Below, piece after piece: positions 10,524 to 18,966 of a stretch of 53,131 bases of DNA. A model generated the notes under the pieces. It saw nothing but the letters and a program-made list of their open reading frames with translations. It did not search any database and was not told the origin of the DNA. Source of the DNA: Sinorhizobium saheli (GTDB lineage Bacteria > Pseudomonadota > Alphaproteobacteria > Rhizobiales > Rhizobiaceae); the NCBI RefSeq assembly GCF_001651875.1, contig NZ_LNQB01000053.1:1-53131 (forward strand). Direction: 5' to 3'. The position numbers were made by a program, and so were the translations under genes. The first letter of the stretch is position 1. The number at the start of each line of letters is the position of its first letter.

Positions 10524-10843
10524 GGGTCGTTCCTTCATGTCCTGGCTGGAAGTCTGAAGGATTGCGGGCCGGCAGATCGTCTGAAGGCCATGGTCCGCGC
10601 GGTATCTTATAGCTTTGCACCGATCGGCCGCCGCATCTTATGCTGGCGGGGATGGCGCCCGAGGAGATGGCAGGCCTCCAAACGAGCGAGGCGGCCGCCG
10701 ACGCCCGCAACCTTCTGCCAAACCCGACTTTGGATACGATAGATTCTGCTTCCGATGGCCGCATAATCAGGCGAGCCGAGGGGCGGCCGAGGCCTATGCT
10801 TCTTCTCACATACCGGATCGCTTCATTGAAGAGGAGAATGCGC
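10524..10843. promoter_or_regulatory. Divergent intergenic region (320 bp)
   Basis: Lies between the divergent GNAT gene (minus) and the HAD/oxidoreductase pair (plus). It should hold promoters for both transcripts. I see no convincing -35/-10 pair and no clear palindromic operator. GAGGAG at 10831-10836 is the ribosome site of the plus-strand HAD gene. Open frames crossing it have no protein-like features. Confidence 0.4.
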
Positions 10844-11512
10844 ATGGCGAGCTTCCGTCCGAAATACATCACCTTCGATTGCTACGGCACGCTGATCAAT
10901 TTCCAGATGGCGGAAGCCGCACGCGATCTCTACAGCGAACAGCTCGACGAGCCGCGCATGGCCGAGTTCGTCAGGAATTTCGCTGCCTACCGCCTCGACG
11001 AGGTCATGGGCGACTGGAAGCCCTATGCCGAAGTCGTGCACAATTCGCTCGAACGGACCTGCAAGCGCAACGGCATCAAGTTCCGCGATGAAGCCGCGAA
11101 GATGGTCTATGAGCGCGTGCCGACCTGGGGTCCGCATGCGGACGTGCCGGCCGGCCTTGCCAAGGTCGCCAAGGAGATCCCGCTGGTCATCCTCTCGAAT
11201 GCGATGAATTCGCAGATCATGTCGAACGTCGAGAAGCTCGGCGCGCCGTTCCATGCCGTCTATACCGCGGAACAGGCACAGGCCTACAAGCCGCGCTTCA
11301 AGGCCTTCGAATACATGTTCGACATGCTCGGCTGCGGTCCGGAGGATATCCTCCATTGTTCGTCGTCATTCCGCTATGATCTGATGTCGGCGCATGACCT
11401 CGGCATCAAGAACAAGGTCTGGGTCAATCGCCGCCACGAGCCGGCGAACCCCTATTACGGCTACGTCGAGATCGCCGACATTTCCGGCCTGCCCGGCGTC
11501 GTAGGTCTTTAA
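10844..11512 (+). CDS. HAD superfamily hydrolase, type II haloacid dehalogenase-like
   Basis: The 222-aa protein has HAD motif I ITFDCYGTLINF (nucleophile and acid Asp region near residue 11), motif II VILSNAMNS, a Lys in AQAYKPRFKAF, and SSSFRYDLMSAHDLG as the last motif. This is the usual order and length for type-II dehalogenase-like HADs. Whether it removes halogen or phosphate cannot be told. The ATG at 10844 follows GAGGAG by 7 bases; an in-frame ATG at 10838 is too close to that site. It is followed 15 bases later by the FAD oxidoreductase gene and so shares its operon. Confidence 0.88.
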   Translation: MASFRPKYITFDCYGTLINFQMAEAARDLYSEQLDEPRMAEFVRNFAAYRLDEVMGDWKPYAEVVHNSLERTCKRNGIKFRDEAAKMVYERVPTWGPHADVPAGLAKVAKEIPLVILSNAMNSQIMSNVEKLGAPFHAVYTAEQAQAYKPRFKAFEYMFDMLGCGPEDILHCSSSFRYDLMSAHDLGIKNKVWVNRRHEPANPYYGYVEIADISGLPGVVGL

Positions 11513-11527
11513 AAGAAGGGCGCCCCG

Positions 11528-12802
11528 ATGAAACTCCTATCCTACTGGCACGACACCGCTCCCGCCTTTGCCGGCGGCGTGCAAGGTCCGGTCGAGGGTC
11601 ATTACGACGTCGCGGTGATCGGCGGCGGCTTCACCGGTCTCGCCGCCGCCCGGCAACTGGCCAAGGCGGGCGCCAAGGTCGTCGTGCTGGAGGCGGAAAG
11701 GGTCGGCTGGGGCGCCTCCGGCCGCAATGGCGGGCATTTGAACAACGGGCTCGCCCACAGCTATCTCGCGGCAAAGGCGGAGCTCGGCAAGGAGCGGGCG
11801 ATCGCGCTCTACAAGGCGCTCGACGATTCGATCGACACCATCGAGGCGCTGATCGCAGAGGAAGGCATCGACTGCAATTTCCGGCGCGCCGGAAAGCTGA
11901 AGCTCGCCTCCAAGCCCCAGCATTTCGACGCGATCGCCCGCAATTTCGAGGCGGTTCATGCGGAGGTCGATCCCGACACGGCGCTGCTCGGCGCCGACGA
12001 TCTCAAGCGGGAAGTCGGCTCGCCCTTCTTCGGGGCCATGCTCTCGAAGAAGAGCGGCATGATGCACATGGGCCGCTACGTCGTCGGGCTCGCCGAGGCG
12101 GCCGAGCGTCACGGCGCGACGATCTTCGAAAAGGCGGCGGTCATCGAGCACACGCGCCTGAACGGGCGGCATCACCTGAAGACCGCCCGCGGCAAGGTCA
12201 CGGCGGACGAGGTGCTGGTCGCCACCGGCGCCTATACGCCTGCAAGCTTCGGCTATTTCCGCCGCCGGATCATCGCCGTCGGCAGCTTCATCATCGCCAC
12301 ACGGCCGCTGACCGACGCGGAGATCGCCGCGACGATGCCGGGCAACCGCACCTGCGTCACGTCGATGAACATCGGCAACTATTTCCGGCTCTCGCCCGAC
12401 AACCGGCTGATCTTCGGCGGGCGCGCCCGCTTTTCGGCAACCTCGGACCAGCGCTCGGATGCCAAAAGCGGCGCCATCCTCAAGGCGAGCCTGGCCGAGA
12501 TCTTCCCGCAGCTCGCTCATGTCGAGATCGATTACTGCTGGGGCGGCCTCGTCGACATGACCAAGGACCGCTTCCCGCGCGCCGGCTACCATGACGGGGT
12601 CTGGTACGCCATGGGCTATTCCGGCCATGGCGCCCAGCTTTCGACCCATCTCGGCATGATCATCGCCGATGCGATCCTCGACCGGCCGGACCGCAATCCG
12701 CTGAGCGGCCTCGAATGGCCCGCCGTTCCCGGGCATTTCGGCAAGCCCTGGTTCCTGCCGCTGGTCGGCATGTATTACAAGATGCTGGACAGGGTCCGGT
12801 AG
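11528..12802 (+). CDS. FAD-dependent amine/amino-acid oxidoreductase (DAO family, PuuB-like)
   Basis: The 424-aa protein starts with a dinucleotide-binding fold (VAVIGGGFTGLAAARQLAKAG, about residues 29-50, and the acidic end LEAE). The motif GWGASGRNGGHLNNG is typical of gamma-glutamylputrescine oxidase (PuuB) and related glycine/D-amino acid oxidases. GYSGHGAQLSTHLG near the C-terminus completes the FAD site. It would oxidise a primary or secondary amine to an imine or aldehyde plus ammonia. With the aminotransferase and two aldehyde dehydrogenases nearby, a polyamine-like or N-alkyl amino acid substrate is plausible but unproven. Downstream lie family B and A repeats, then convergent genes. 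Confidence 0.88.
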   Translation: MKLLSYWHDTAPAFAGGVQGPVEGHYDVAVIGGGFTGLAAARQLAKAGAKVVVLEAERVGWGASGRNGGHLNNGLAHSYLAAKAELGKERAIALYKALDDSIDTIEALIAEEGIDCNFRRAGKLKLASKPQHFDAIARNFEAVHAEVDPDTALLGADDLKREVGSPFFGAMLSKKSGMMHMGRYVVGLAEAAERHGATIFEKAAVIEHTRLNGRHHLKTARGKVTADEVLVATGAYTPASFGYFRRRIIAVGSFIIATRPLTDAEIAATMPGNRTCVTSMNIGNYFRLSPDNRLIFGGRARFSATSDQRSDAKSGAILKASLAEIFPQLAHVEIDYCWGGLVDMTKDRFPRAGYHDGVWYAMGYSGHGAQLSTHLGMIIADAILDRPDRNPLSGLEWPAVPGHFGKPWFLPLVGMYYKMLDRVR

Positions 12803-12861
12803 CGCGGCCGCCGTACAAGACTCTCTGCACCTAAATTTTCCTTTAAATGCAACGAGACTGC

Positions 12862-12985
12862 CCCTCACGCTAACCCTCTCCCCGCTTGCGGGGAGAGGGT
12901 ACTTTTGGGGACCGCCGACAGCGCGACGAGTCCCTTCTCCCCGTCAGAACGGGGAGAAGGTGGCGGCAGCCGGATGAGGGGTGGT
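12862..12985. repeat. GC-rich hairpin repeat, family B (copy 2)
   Basis: Contains two hairpins in tandem: CCTCTCCCCGCTTGCGGGGA with the following GAGGG, and CTTCTCCCCGTCAGAACGGGG with the following AGAAGG. It ends AGCCGGATGAGGGG. It fills the space between two convergent operons and may act as a bidirectional transcription block. Confidence 0.75.
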
Positions 12986-13012
12986 CACCATACGGCGCGA
13001 TAGAGCGGGATG

Positions 13013-13072
13013 CGCTTACGCCACCGCTCTATCCGTTTGTTTTTGCCGCATTTGCGCGTGCGAAATGCTCTA
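13013..13072 (+). repeat. Palindromic intergenic repeat, family A (copy 2, degenerate)
   Basis: Carries the T-rich lead (CCGTTTGTTTTTGCCGCATT) but lacks the GTCAGGTG...CACCTGAC part of the hairpin. Its final TAG on the opposite strand supplies the stop codon of the dehydrogenase gene ending at 13070. Confidence 0.7.
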
Positions 13073-14524
13073 GCCGAGCCCGCCGATGTGGAAGCTCTTC
13101 ATCTCGAGATACTCCTCGATGCCGGCCTGCGCGCCCTCGCGGCCGAGCCCCGACTGCTTGACGCCGCCGAAGGGGGCGACTTCGGTCGAGATGGCACCGG
13201 TGTTGAGACCGATCATGCCGAACTCGAGCGCTTCGCCGACGCGCCAGGAGCGCTTCAGGCTTTCGGTGTAGAAATAGGCGGCAAGGCCGAAGGGGGTGCC
13301 GTTGGCGATCGCGATCGCCTCTTCCTCGGTCTCGAAACGGAAGAGGGGCGCGACCGGACCGAAGGTTTCCTCGCCGGCGAGCAGCATCTCGGTGGTGGCG
13401 CCGGTCAGGACGACCGGGGCGGTGTACTGCCTGCCTTCCGGCACCGACCTGCCGCGCGCGGCGACCTTCGCGCCCTTGGCCAAGGCGTCCTCGACGTGGC
13501 GCTCGATCTTCTCGATCGCCGCCGCGTTGATCATCGGGCCGATGGCGACGCCGGGCTCGGTGCCGGGGCCCACCTTCATCGCATTGACGCGGGCGCTGAG
13601 CTTCTCGGCGAAGGCGTCATAGACGCCGGCCTGCACCAGGATGCGGTTGGCGCAGACGCAGGTCTGGCCGCCATTGCGGAACTTCGACGCGATCGCCCCT
13701 TCGACGGCAAGGTCGAGATCGGCATCGTCGAAGACGATGAAGGGGGCATTGCCGCCGAGTTCGAGCGAAAGCCGCTTGACGCTGTCGGCGGCGCCGCGCA
13801 TCAGCAGCGAGCCGACGCGGGTCGAGCCGGTGAAGGAGATCTTCCGCACCGTCTGGTTCGCCATGAACTCGTTGCCGATCGCCGTCGGCATGCCGGTGAC
13901 GATGTTGATGACGCCGGCCGGAATGCCGGCGCGCTCGGCGAGGACGCCAAGCGCAAGTGCCGAGAACGGCGTGAACTCCGAGGGCTTGATGACGACGGTG
14001 CAGCCGGCCGCGAGCGCCGGCGCCACCTTGCGGGTGATCATCGCGTTGGGGAAATTCCACGGCGTCACGATGGCGCAGACGCCGACCGCTTCCTTGAGAA
14101 CGACGATGCGGCGGTCCGGCGTCGGCGAGGGGATGGTGTGGCCGCCGATGCGGCGGGCCTCCTCGGCGAACCACTTGACGAAGGCCGCGCCATAGCGGAT
14201 CTCGCCGCGCGCCTCGTCGAGCGGCTTGCCCTGTTCGAGCGTCAAGAGCAGCGCCAGATCCTCGAGGTTCTCGATCATCAGCGCGTACCAGCGCTCGATG
14301 AGGGCGGCTCGCTCGGCATGGGTCTTCTTCTTCCACGGGCCGAAGGCAGCATTCGCCGCCTCGATGGCGGCACGGGTCTCGGCCGTTCCCATGTCCGGAA
14401 CGGTTCCGAGGACCGCCTGGCTCGCCGGATCAACGACTTCGACGACATCGCCCGATGCGGCCCCGACCCATTCACCGCCGATCAGGCCCGCTTGCCGGAA
14501 CAGTTCCTTGTCCTTCAATTCCAT
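13070..14524 (-). CDS. NAD(P)-dependent succinate-semialdehyde dehydrogenase-type aldehyde dehydrogenase
   Basis: The 484-aa protein has the full length of GabD-type enzymes. It shows TPWNFPNAMITRKVAPALAA, VIKPSEFTPFSALAL, the cofactor loop FTGSTRVGSLL, the catalytic Glu in SLELGGNAPFIVFDDADLD and the catalytic Cys in GGQTCVCANRI, where TCVCANR is characteristic of succinate-semialdehyde dehydrogenases. It would oxidise succinate semialdehyde or a similar omega-semialdehyde to the dicarboxylate. The gene starts an arm of the island read with the isocitrate/tartrate-type dehydrogenase 13 bases upstream. Its stop codon lies in a family A repeat. Confidence 0.9.
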   Translation of the reverse strand: MELKDKELFRQAGLIGGEWVGAASGDVVEVVDPASQAVLGTVPDMGTAETRAAIEAANAAFGPWKKKTHAERAALIERWYALMIENLEDLALLLTLEQGKPLDEARGEIRYGAAFVKWFAEEARRIGGHTIPSPTPDRRIVVLKEAVGVCAIVTPWNFPNAMITRKVAPALAAGCTVVIKPSEFTPFSALALGVLAERAGIPAGVINIVTGMPTAIGNEFMANQTVRKISFTGSTRVGSLLMRGAADSVKRLSLELGGNAPFIVFDDADLDLAVEGAIASKFRNGGQTCVCANRILVQAGVYDAFAEKLSARVNAMKVGPGTEPGVAIGPMINAAAIEKIERHVEDALAKGAKVAARGRSVPEGRQYTAPVVLTGATTEMLLAGEETFGPVAPLFRFETEEEAIAIANGTPFGLAAYFYTESLKRSWRVGEALEFGMIGLNTGAISTEVAPFGGVKQSGLGREGAQAGIEEYLEMKSFHIGGLG

Positions 14525-14537
14525 GTCATGTCCCTCC

Positions 14538-15581
14538 TCAATCGAGTGCGGCGAGCACTGCCGCGGTGATGGTTTCGGTCCTGTCCTTGCCGGGCACGGT
14601 GCCGATGCCGCGGGCGGTCGTTCGTTCGAGCGCCTCGATCACCTTGCGTGCGGCCCTTGCTTCACCCAGATGGTCCAGCATCATCGCGCCGGACCAGATG
14701 GCGGCGATGGGATTGGCGATGCCGAGATGGGCGATGTCCGGCGCGGAACCGTGCACCGGCTCGAACATCGATGGGGCGCTCCTGTCGGGATTGATGTTGG
14801 CCGAGGCGGCAAAGCCCAAGCCGCCCTGAATGGCGGCGCCGAGATCGGTCAGGATGTCGCCGAAGAGGTTGGAGGCGACGACGACGTCGAGGCTTTCAGG
14901 CGCCATCACCATGCGGGCCGCCATCGCATCGATGTGATAGCTCGTCACCTCGACGTCCGGGTATTCGGCAGCGAGCTCACGCGTGATCTCGTCCCAGAAC
15001 ACCATCGAATATTTCTGGGCGTTCGACTTGGTCACCGAGGCGAGCTTGCGGCGACGGGCGCGCGCCTGTTCGAAGCCGAAGCGCAGGATCCGCTCGACGC
15101 CGGCCCGGGTGAAGATCGAGGTCTCGACCGCGACCTCGTCCGCGGTTCCCTGATGCACGCGGCCGCCGGCGCCGGAATATTCGCCCTCGGTATTTTCGCG
15201 AATGCAGAGGATGTCGAAGCCCTCTGCCTTCAGCGGCCCCTGAACACCCGGCAGCAGCCGGTGCGGGCGGATATTGGCATATTGTACGAAGGCCTTGCGG
15301 ATCGGCAGCAGCAGGCCATGCAGCGAGACGGAATCCGGCACTTGCGCCGGCCAGCCGACGGCGCCGAGCAGGATCGCATCGAAGCGGCGGAGCGTCTCGA
15401 TGCCGTCCGCCGGCATCATCGCGCCGGTCTCCTTGTAGAAGGCGCAGGACCAGGGGAAGGGCGTGGCGGTGAGGGTGAAACCGGAATGCCTGGCGACGGT
15501 CGAAAGAACCTGCCAGGCGGCGTCGGTCACGTCCTGGCCGATGCCGTCGCCGGGGATGAGTGCGATCGAATAGGATTTCAT
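14538..15581 (-). CDS. Tartrate/D-malate dehydrogenase family protein (TtuC/DmlA-like)
   Basis: The 347-aa protein belongs to the isocitrate/isopropylmalate dehydrogenase superfamily. IPGDGIGQDVT opens the fold, NTEGEYSGAGG is the substrate-loop motif, and SNLFGDILTDLGAAIQGGLG carries the metal-binding aspartates. Overall pattern and length fit the tartrate dehydrogenase/D-malate dehydrogenase branch rather than LeuB. It would oxidise a 2-hydroxy acid with decarboxylation, using NAD and a divalent metal. The ATG at 15581 follows GGGAG; the open frame extends to 15620 through a repeat, which I reject as coding. It sits 13 bases upstream of the semialdehyde dehydrogenase gene. Confidence 0.87.
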   Translation of the reverse strand: MKSYSIALIPGDGIGQDVTDAAWQVLSTVARHSGFTLTATPFPWSCAFYKETGAMMPADGIETLRRFDAILLGAVGWPAQVPDSVSLHGLLLPIRKAFVQYANIRPHRLLPGVQGPLKAEGFDILCIRENTEGEYSGAGGRVHQGTADEVAVETSIFTRAGVERILRFGFEQARARRRKLASVTKSNAQKYSMVFWDEITRELAAEYPDVEVTSYHIDAMAARMVMAPESLDVVVASNLFGDILTDLGAAIQGGLGFAASANINPDRSAPSMFEPVHGSAPDIAHLGIANPIAAIWSGAMMLDHLGEARAARKVIEALERTTARGIGTVPGKDRTETITAAVLAALD

Positions 15582-15593
15582 TGAGGCTCCCTG

Positions 15594-15682
15594 GTGCATT
15601 TTGCAGTCAGGCGGATTCACCTGACGCGCGGCAAAACAAACGGATAGAGCGGCAGCGCGAACGCGTGCGAGCGCTGCGCTCT
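15594..15682 (-). repeat. Palindromic intergenic repeat, family A (copy 3, inverted)
   Basis: Inverted relative to copy 1: TGCATTTTGCAGTCAGGCGG, then CACCTGACGCGCGGCAAAAC, then CGGATAGAGCGG. It continues as a GC-rich extension with GCGCTGCGCTCTA that abuts the stop codon of the aldehyde dehydrogenase gene. Confidence 0.75.
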
Positions 15683-17144
15683 AAAGGCTGATGAGCACGC
15701 TCTTGCTCTTGCGGTTGGCGTGGTAGGCCTCGCGGCCGAGATCCTTGCCGATGCCGGAGCGCTTGTAGCCGCCGGTCGGCAGGATGTGGTCGCGCGAGCG
15801 GCTGTAGCGGTTGACCCAGATGGTGCCCGCCTGGAGCCGCCGCGTCAGCCTGAGGGCGCGCGACAGGTCACGGGTGAAGAGGCCGGCCGCCAGGCCGTAG
15901 GTCGGGTGGTCGGCAAGCGCCAGCGCCTCCTCCTCGTCGGCGAAGGTCTGCATGGTGAGCACCGGGCCGAAGATCTCCTCGGTGATCGCCGGCGACGAAC
16001 TGTCGCGCACCGCCATCAGGGTCGGCTGATAGAAATAGCCCGGCGCATCCATCGGGGCGCCGCCGAACAGGCATTCGCCGCCCGTCGCCACCGCCGCCTC
16101 GACGATGCCGTGGATGCGGTTCAACTGCCGCTTCGAGATGATCGGCGAATAGTCGCTCGTCTCGTCCCAGGTGGGCCCGGCCTTCGCGGCCTTCATGCGC
16201 GTGACGATGGCCTCGGCGAGCGGCGCGGCGACGCTTTCCTCGACGATCAGGCGCGAGCCGGCGACGCAGGCCTGGCCGGCATTCGAAAGCATGCTCTGGG
16301 CGATCGCCGCCGCCGCCTTGTCGAGATCGGCGTCGGCGAAGACCAGTTGCGGGCTTTTGCCCCCGAGCTCCAGTGTCATCGGCTTGACGCCGGTGCGGGC
16401 GATATTGGCCATGATCGCCGCGCCGGCGCCGGTCGAGCCGGTGAAGCTCACCTTGGCGATGTCCGGATGGCCGGTGATCGCGTTGCCGGTGACGGGGCCA
16501 TCGCCGAGAACGATGTTGATGAGGCCGGCCGGCAGGCCGGCGCGGATTGCGAGCTCGGCAAGGTAGATGGTCGAGAACGGCGTCATTTCGGAGGGTTTCA
16601 GCACAACCGCATTGCCGGCGGCAAGCGCCGGCCCGAGCTTCCAGGCGGCCATCGAAACGGGGAAGTTCCAGGGGGTGATGGCGCCGACGACGCCATAGGG
16701 CTCGGTCATGACCATGCCGAGATTGCCGTCGTCGGTCGGCACGACGTCGCTTCCCTCCTTGTCGGCGAACTCGGCGAAGAAGCGGATCTGCTCGGCACTG
16801 ACGGCAATGTCGCCGGCGACGAGATGGCCGACGGGGCGGGTCGAGGAAAGCGCCTCCAGCCTAGCGAGGGTTTCCGCCTCGCTCTCGATCAGGTCGGCCC
16901 AGCGCTGCAGCGCGACGGTGCGCTCGCGCGGCCTGACGCCGCCCCAGTTGCTGGTCTTCAGCGCCTCCCTGGCGGTTTCGACGGCGCGGTCGACGAGGGC
17001 TTCGTCGGCGAGCGGGCAGCCCGCATAGGCCTTGCCGTCGGACGGCCGGTGCATGTCGATGACGCCGTCGGCCGGCACCAGGCGGTCGCCGATGAAGTGC
17101 CCGATGGGCAAGGAGAGGGAGTCCGGGTCAAAGCTGAGAGTCAT
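15681..17144 (-). CDS. NAD-dependent aldehyde dehydrogenase (PuuC/betaine-aldehyde type)
   Basis: The 487-aa protein has all aldehyde dehydrogenase motifs: TPWNFPVSMAAWKLGPALAA, KPSEMTPFSTIYLAE, the loop FTGSTGAGAAI, catalytic Glu in TLELGGKSPQLVFADADLD and catalytic Cys in NAGQACVAGSRL. It is distinct from the GabD-type neighbour and closer to aminoaldehyde dehydrogenases. The island therefore has two aldehyde dehydrogenases, as expected where an aminoaldehyde and then a semialdehyde are oxidised in turn. The ATG at 17144 follows an AGGA; the open frame runs 109 codons further upstream through a family A repeat, which I reject. About 400 bases separate it from the cupin gene. Confidence 0.88.
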   Translation of the reverse strand: MTLSFDPDSLSLPIGHFIGDRLVPADGVIDMHRPSDGKAYAGCPLADEALVDRAVETAREALKTSNWGGVRPRERTVALQRWADLIESEAETLARLEALSSTRPVGHLVAGDIAVSAEQIRFFAEFADKEGSDVVPTDDGNLGMVMTEPYGVVGAITPWNFPVSMAAWKLGPALAAGNAVVLKPSEMTPFSTIYLAELAIRAGLPAGLINIVLGDGPVTGNAITGHPDIAKVSFTGSTGAGAAIMANIARTGVKPMTLELGGKSPQLVFADADLDKAAAAIAQSMLSNAGQACVAGSRLIVEESVAAPLAEAIVTRMKAAKAGPTWDETSDYSPIISKRQLNRIHGIVEAAVATGGECLFGGAPMDAPGYFYQPTLMAVRDSSSPAITEEIFGPVLTMQTFADEEEALALADHPTYGLAAGLFTRDLSRALRLTRRLQAGTIWVNRYSRSRDHILPTGGYKRSGIGKDLGREAYHANRKSKSVLISL

Positions 17145-17157
17145 CGAGGGTCCTCGG

Positions 17158-17266
17158 CGCTTGGAGCGGTATGCGCTCACATGCGTTCGCGCCACCTCTA
17201 CCTGCTTGTTTCTGCCGCATTTGTGCGACGTCAGGTGATCCCGCCTGACTGCAAAATGCTCTAGCT
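17158..17266 (+). repeat. Palindromic intergenic repeat, family A (copy 4)
   Basis: Full-length copy with a leading extension (GGAGCGGTATGCGCTCACAT), the T-rich lead and the CAGGTGATCCCGCCTG hairpin. It lies immediately upstream of the aldehyde dehydrogenase start, so it would be in the mRNA leader. The rest of the gap, 17267-17544, has no gene or motif I can support. Confidence 0.8.
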
Positions 17267-17544
17267 CAGCTGAGACTAGCGGAGGATGCCGAGCAGCATG
17301 CATCGACTGACGATGCAGGGACGGCGGAAAATAGTGTTTTTGGCGGTAGGACAGCGAAATCTTCGGGAGGCCGTGCCGCGCTTGCGGCGCATGGCAGGGT
17401 CGAGCCCGGCCACGCCGAAGGGCGGGGCGAATGCAATTGCCGGGGCCCGGAGAAACGCGATACGCCCGCAAGCTGCGAGCGTGGTTCCTTCGCGTTGATG
17501 CGGCGGTTACGGGCCCTTCTTCAAGGCCTGTTGCGGCGTGCGCC

Positions 17545-17898
17545 TCAGGTCACGGTCACATAGATCTTGCGGACCGTTTTCACCGTCTTCCAGACGCCGA
17601 CGAAGCCCGGCTTCATGACGAAGCTATCGCCGGCGCTGTAGACGACCGGCTCGCCGCCCTCCGGCATCAGTTCGACGACACCCTCGAGGATATGGCAGAA
17701 CTCGAAGGTCTCGCCCTTTATCGAGCGGGTCTCCCCGGGTGTCGCTTCCCAGACGCCGGTGTTTATCATGCCGTCGCGGGCGGCGTCTTGGGCCCAGGTC
17801 CTGAAGGACGGATTGCCGGAAATCAGCCGTTCGGGCAAGGGCGCCGACCGCTTGGGCTCGAATCCGGGGTTCGTGTCGATGGTCTTCAGAAGAGACAT
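17545..17898 (-). CDS. Small cupin-fold protein (cupin_3/DUF861 type)
   Basis: The 117-aa protein is a single beta-barrel cupin. GVWEATPGETRSIKGETFEFCHILEGVVELMPEGG carries the first cupin motif, with Glu and His in the usual metal-ligand positions, and YSAGDSFVMKPGFVGVWKT carries the second. Proteins of this kind are found beside amine-catabolic genes and in ethanolamine/ureide pathways, but their reactions are mostly unknown. The ATG at 17898 follows AGGAA. It lies 29 bases downstream of the GhrA-like reductase gene and is probably co-transcribed with it. Confidence 0.8.
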   Translation of the reverse strand: MSLLKTIDTNPGFEPKRSAPLPERLISGNPSFRTWAQDAARDGMINTGVWEATPGETRSIKGETFEFCHILEGVVELMPEGGEPVVYSAGDSFVMKPGFVGVWKTVKTVRKIYVTVT

Positions 17899-17927
17899 GG
17901 ATTTCCTTTGTCGGTTGAGGGGAGGGA

Positions 17928-18848
17928 TCAATAGCCGCGGTCGCGATCGACGAGGCCGATCGGATCGAGGCCGGCTTCATGGCGGCGGATATTGTCGATG
18001 ACGGCCTTGGCGGCCGTTTCCGGCTGCGTGACGCTGGCGATATGCGGCGTGACGATCACCTTCGGGTGACGCCACAGCGGATGGTCCGCCGGCAATGGCT
18101 CCGGATCGGTGACGTCGAGGACGGCACCGCCGAGCTGGCCGCTGTCGAGGGCGGCGATGAGCGCCTCCGTATCGAGTTGGGGGCCGCGCCCGACATGCAC
18201 CAGCGCCGCGCCCGTCGGCAGCCTGCCGAAGAGCGGGGCGTTCAGGATGCCGCGTGTTTCGGCGGTCAGCGGCAGCAGGCAGATCAGGATGTCCTGCGCG
18301 GCGAGAAAGCCGGCAAGCGCCTGCTCTCCGTGGTGGCAGGCAACACCTGCTATCTCGCGCGGCGAGCGGCTCCAGCCCGAGAGCGGAAAGCCGAAGGGCC
18401 GGAGGCTTTCGAGGACCGCCTGGCCGAGATTGCCGAGGCCGAGGACACCGACCCGCCGCTCGGTCGCCTGCCGGACGGGGCGCATGCGCCATTCGCCGGC
18501 GCGCTGCTGCCCGAGATAGCCGGGAAGGTCGCGATGGAGCGCGAGCACGGCGAGCGTCACATATTCCTGCATCATGCGGGTGATGCCGCCCTCGATCATC
18601 CTGACGATCCTGACGCCTTTCGGCAGGCGGTCGAGGGCGAACTGGTCGACGCCGGCGCCGATCGAGAACAGCACTTCGAGGTTGACGTAACGGTCGAGGT
18701 CCGGCGGAGCGGTCCAGGTCAGGAGATAGCGCACCGCGGCGGGATCGACGCTGCCGGGATCGGTGACGAAGGGCAGGGAGGGAAGCTCGCGGTCGAATTC
18801 GGCCGCGAAGATCTTCGCCCGCTCGGCATCGGAATTGAACAGAAACAT
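17928..18848 (-). CDS. D-2-hydroxyacid dehydrogenase, glyoxylate/hydroxypyruvate reductase A-like
   Basis: The 306-aa protein has the GhrA layout. The NAD(P) fold is [22 protein letters not shown] (about residues 133-154). The catalytic Arg lies in [19 protein letters not shown], the Glu in [15 protein letters not shown] and the His in VTPHIAS. It would reduce glyoxylate, hydroxypyruvate or another 2-keto acid. In this island it may remove the keto or carbonyl product of transamination. It is close to the cupin gene (29 bases) and about 116 bases from the deacetylase gene, with a family A repeat between. Confidence 0.88.
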   Translation of the reverse strand: MFLFNSDAERAKIFAAEFDRELPSLPFVTDPGSVDPAAVRYLLTWTAPPDLDRYVNLEVLFSIGAGVDQFALDRLPKGVRIVRMIEGGITRMMQEYVTLAVLALHRDLPGYLGQQRAGEWRMRPVRQATERRVGVLGLGNLGQAVLESLRPFGFPLSGWSRSPREIAGVACHHGEQALAGFLAAQDILICLLPLTAETRGILNAPLFGRLPTGAALVHVGRGPQLDTEALIAALDSGQLGGAVLDVTDPEPLPADHPLWRHPKVIVTPHIASVTQPETAAKAVIDNIRRHEAGLDPIGLVDRDRGY

Positions 18849-18904
18849 GGTCTTCCTCGGTAATTGTATTCGCCATTCTCGCCGGCCGGCAGATTTCTCC
18901 GAAG

Positions 18905-18966
18905 CGCGGCTGTTTGTTCTTGCCGCATTGGTGCGACGTCAGGTGAGTCCACCGCAAAAAGCTCTC
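18905..18966 (+). repeat. Palindromic intergenic repeat, family A (copy 5, shortened)
   Basis: Contains CTGTTTGTTCTTGCCGCATT and GTGCGACGTCAGGTGAGTCC, then CACCGCAAAAAGCTCTCA. The right arm lacks the CTGACTG part. The last bases overlap the stop codon of the deacetylase gene. Confidence 0.75.

Noticed and set aside
12803..13069. Short open frames with Arg/Pro-rich products in the gap between convergent operons
   Set aside because: They cover repeat families A and B and have no ribosome sites or homology.
13010..14569. A plus-strand open frame of 519 codons opposite the semialdehyde dehydrogenase gene
   Set aside because: It has the Arg/Gly/Asp-rich composition of an antisense shadow in GC-rich DNA; the minus frame has all aldehyde dehydrogenase motifs. 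Other long antisense frames (for example 5283-7421, 30175-32724, 37122-39029, 40590-42149, 45472-47040) fail for the same reason.
17145..17471. An N-terminal extension of the aldehyde dehydrogenase reading AVRRDHLTSHKCGRNKQ
   Set aside because: This is translation of repeat family A, seen again in other frames next to unrelated genes; it is not protein-coding.
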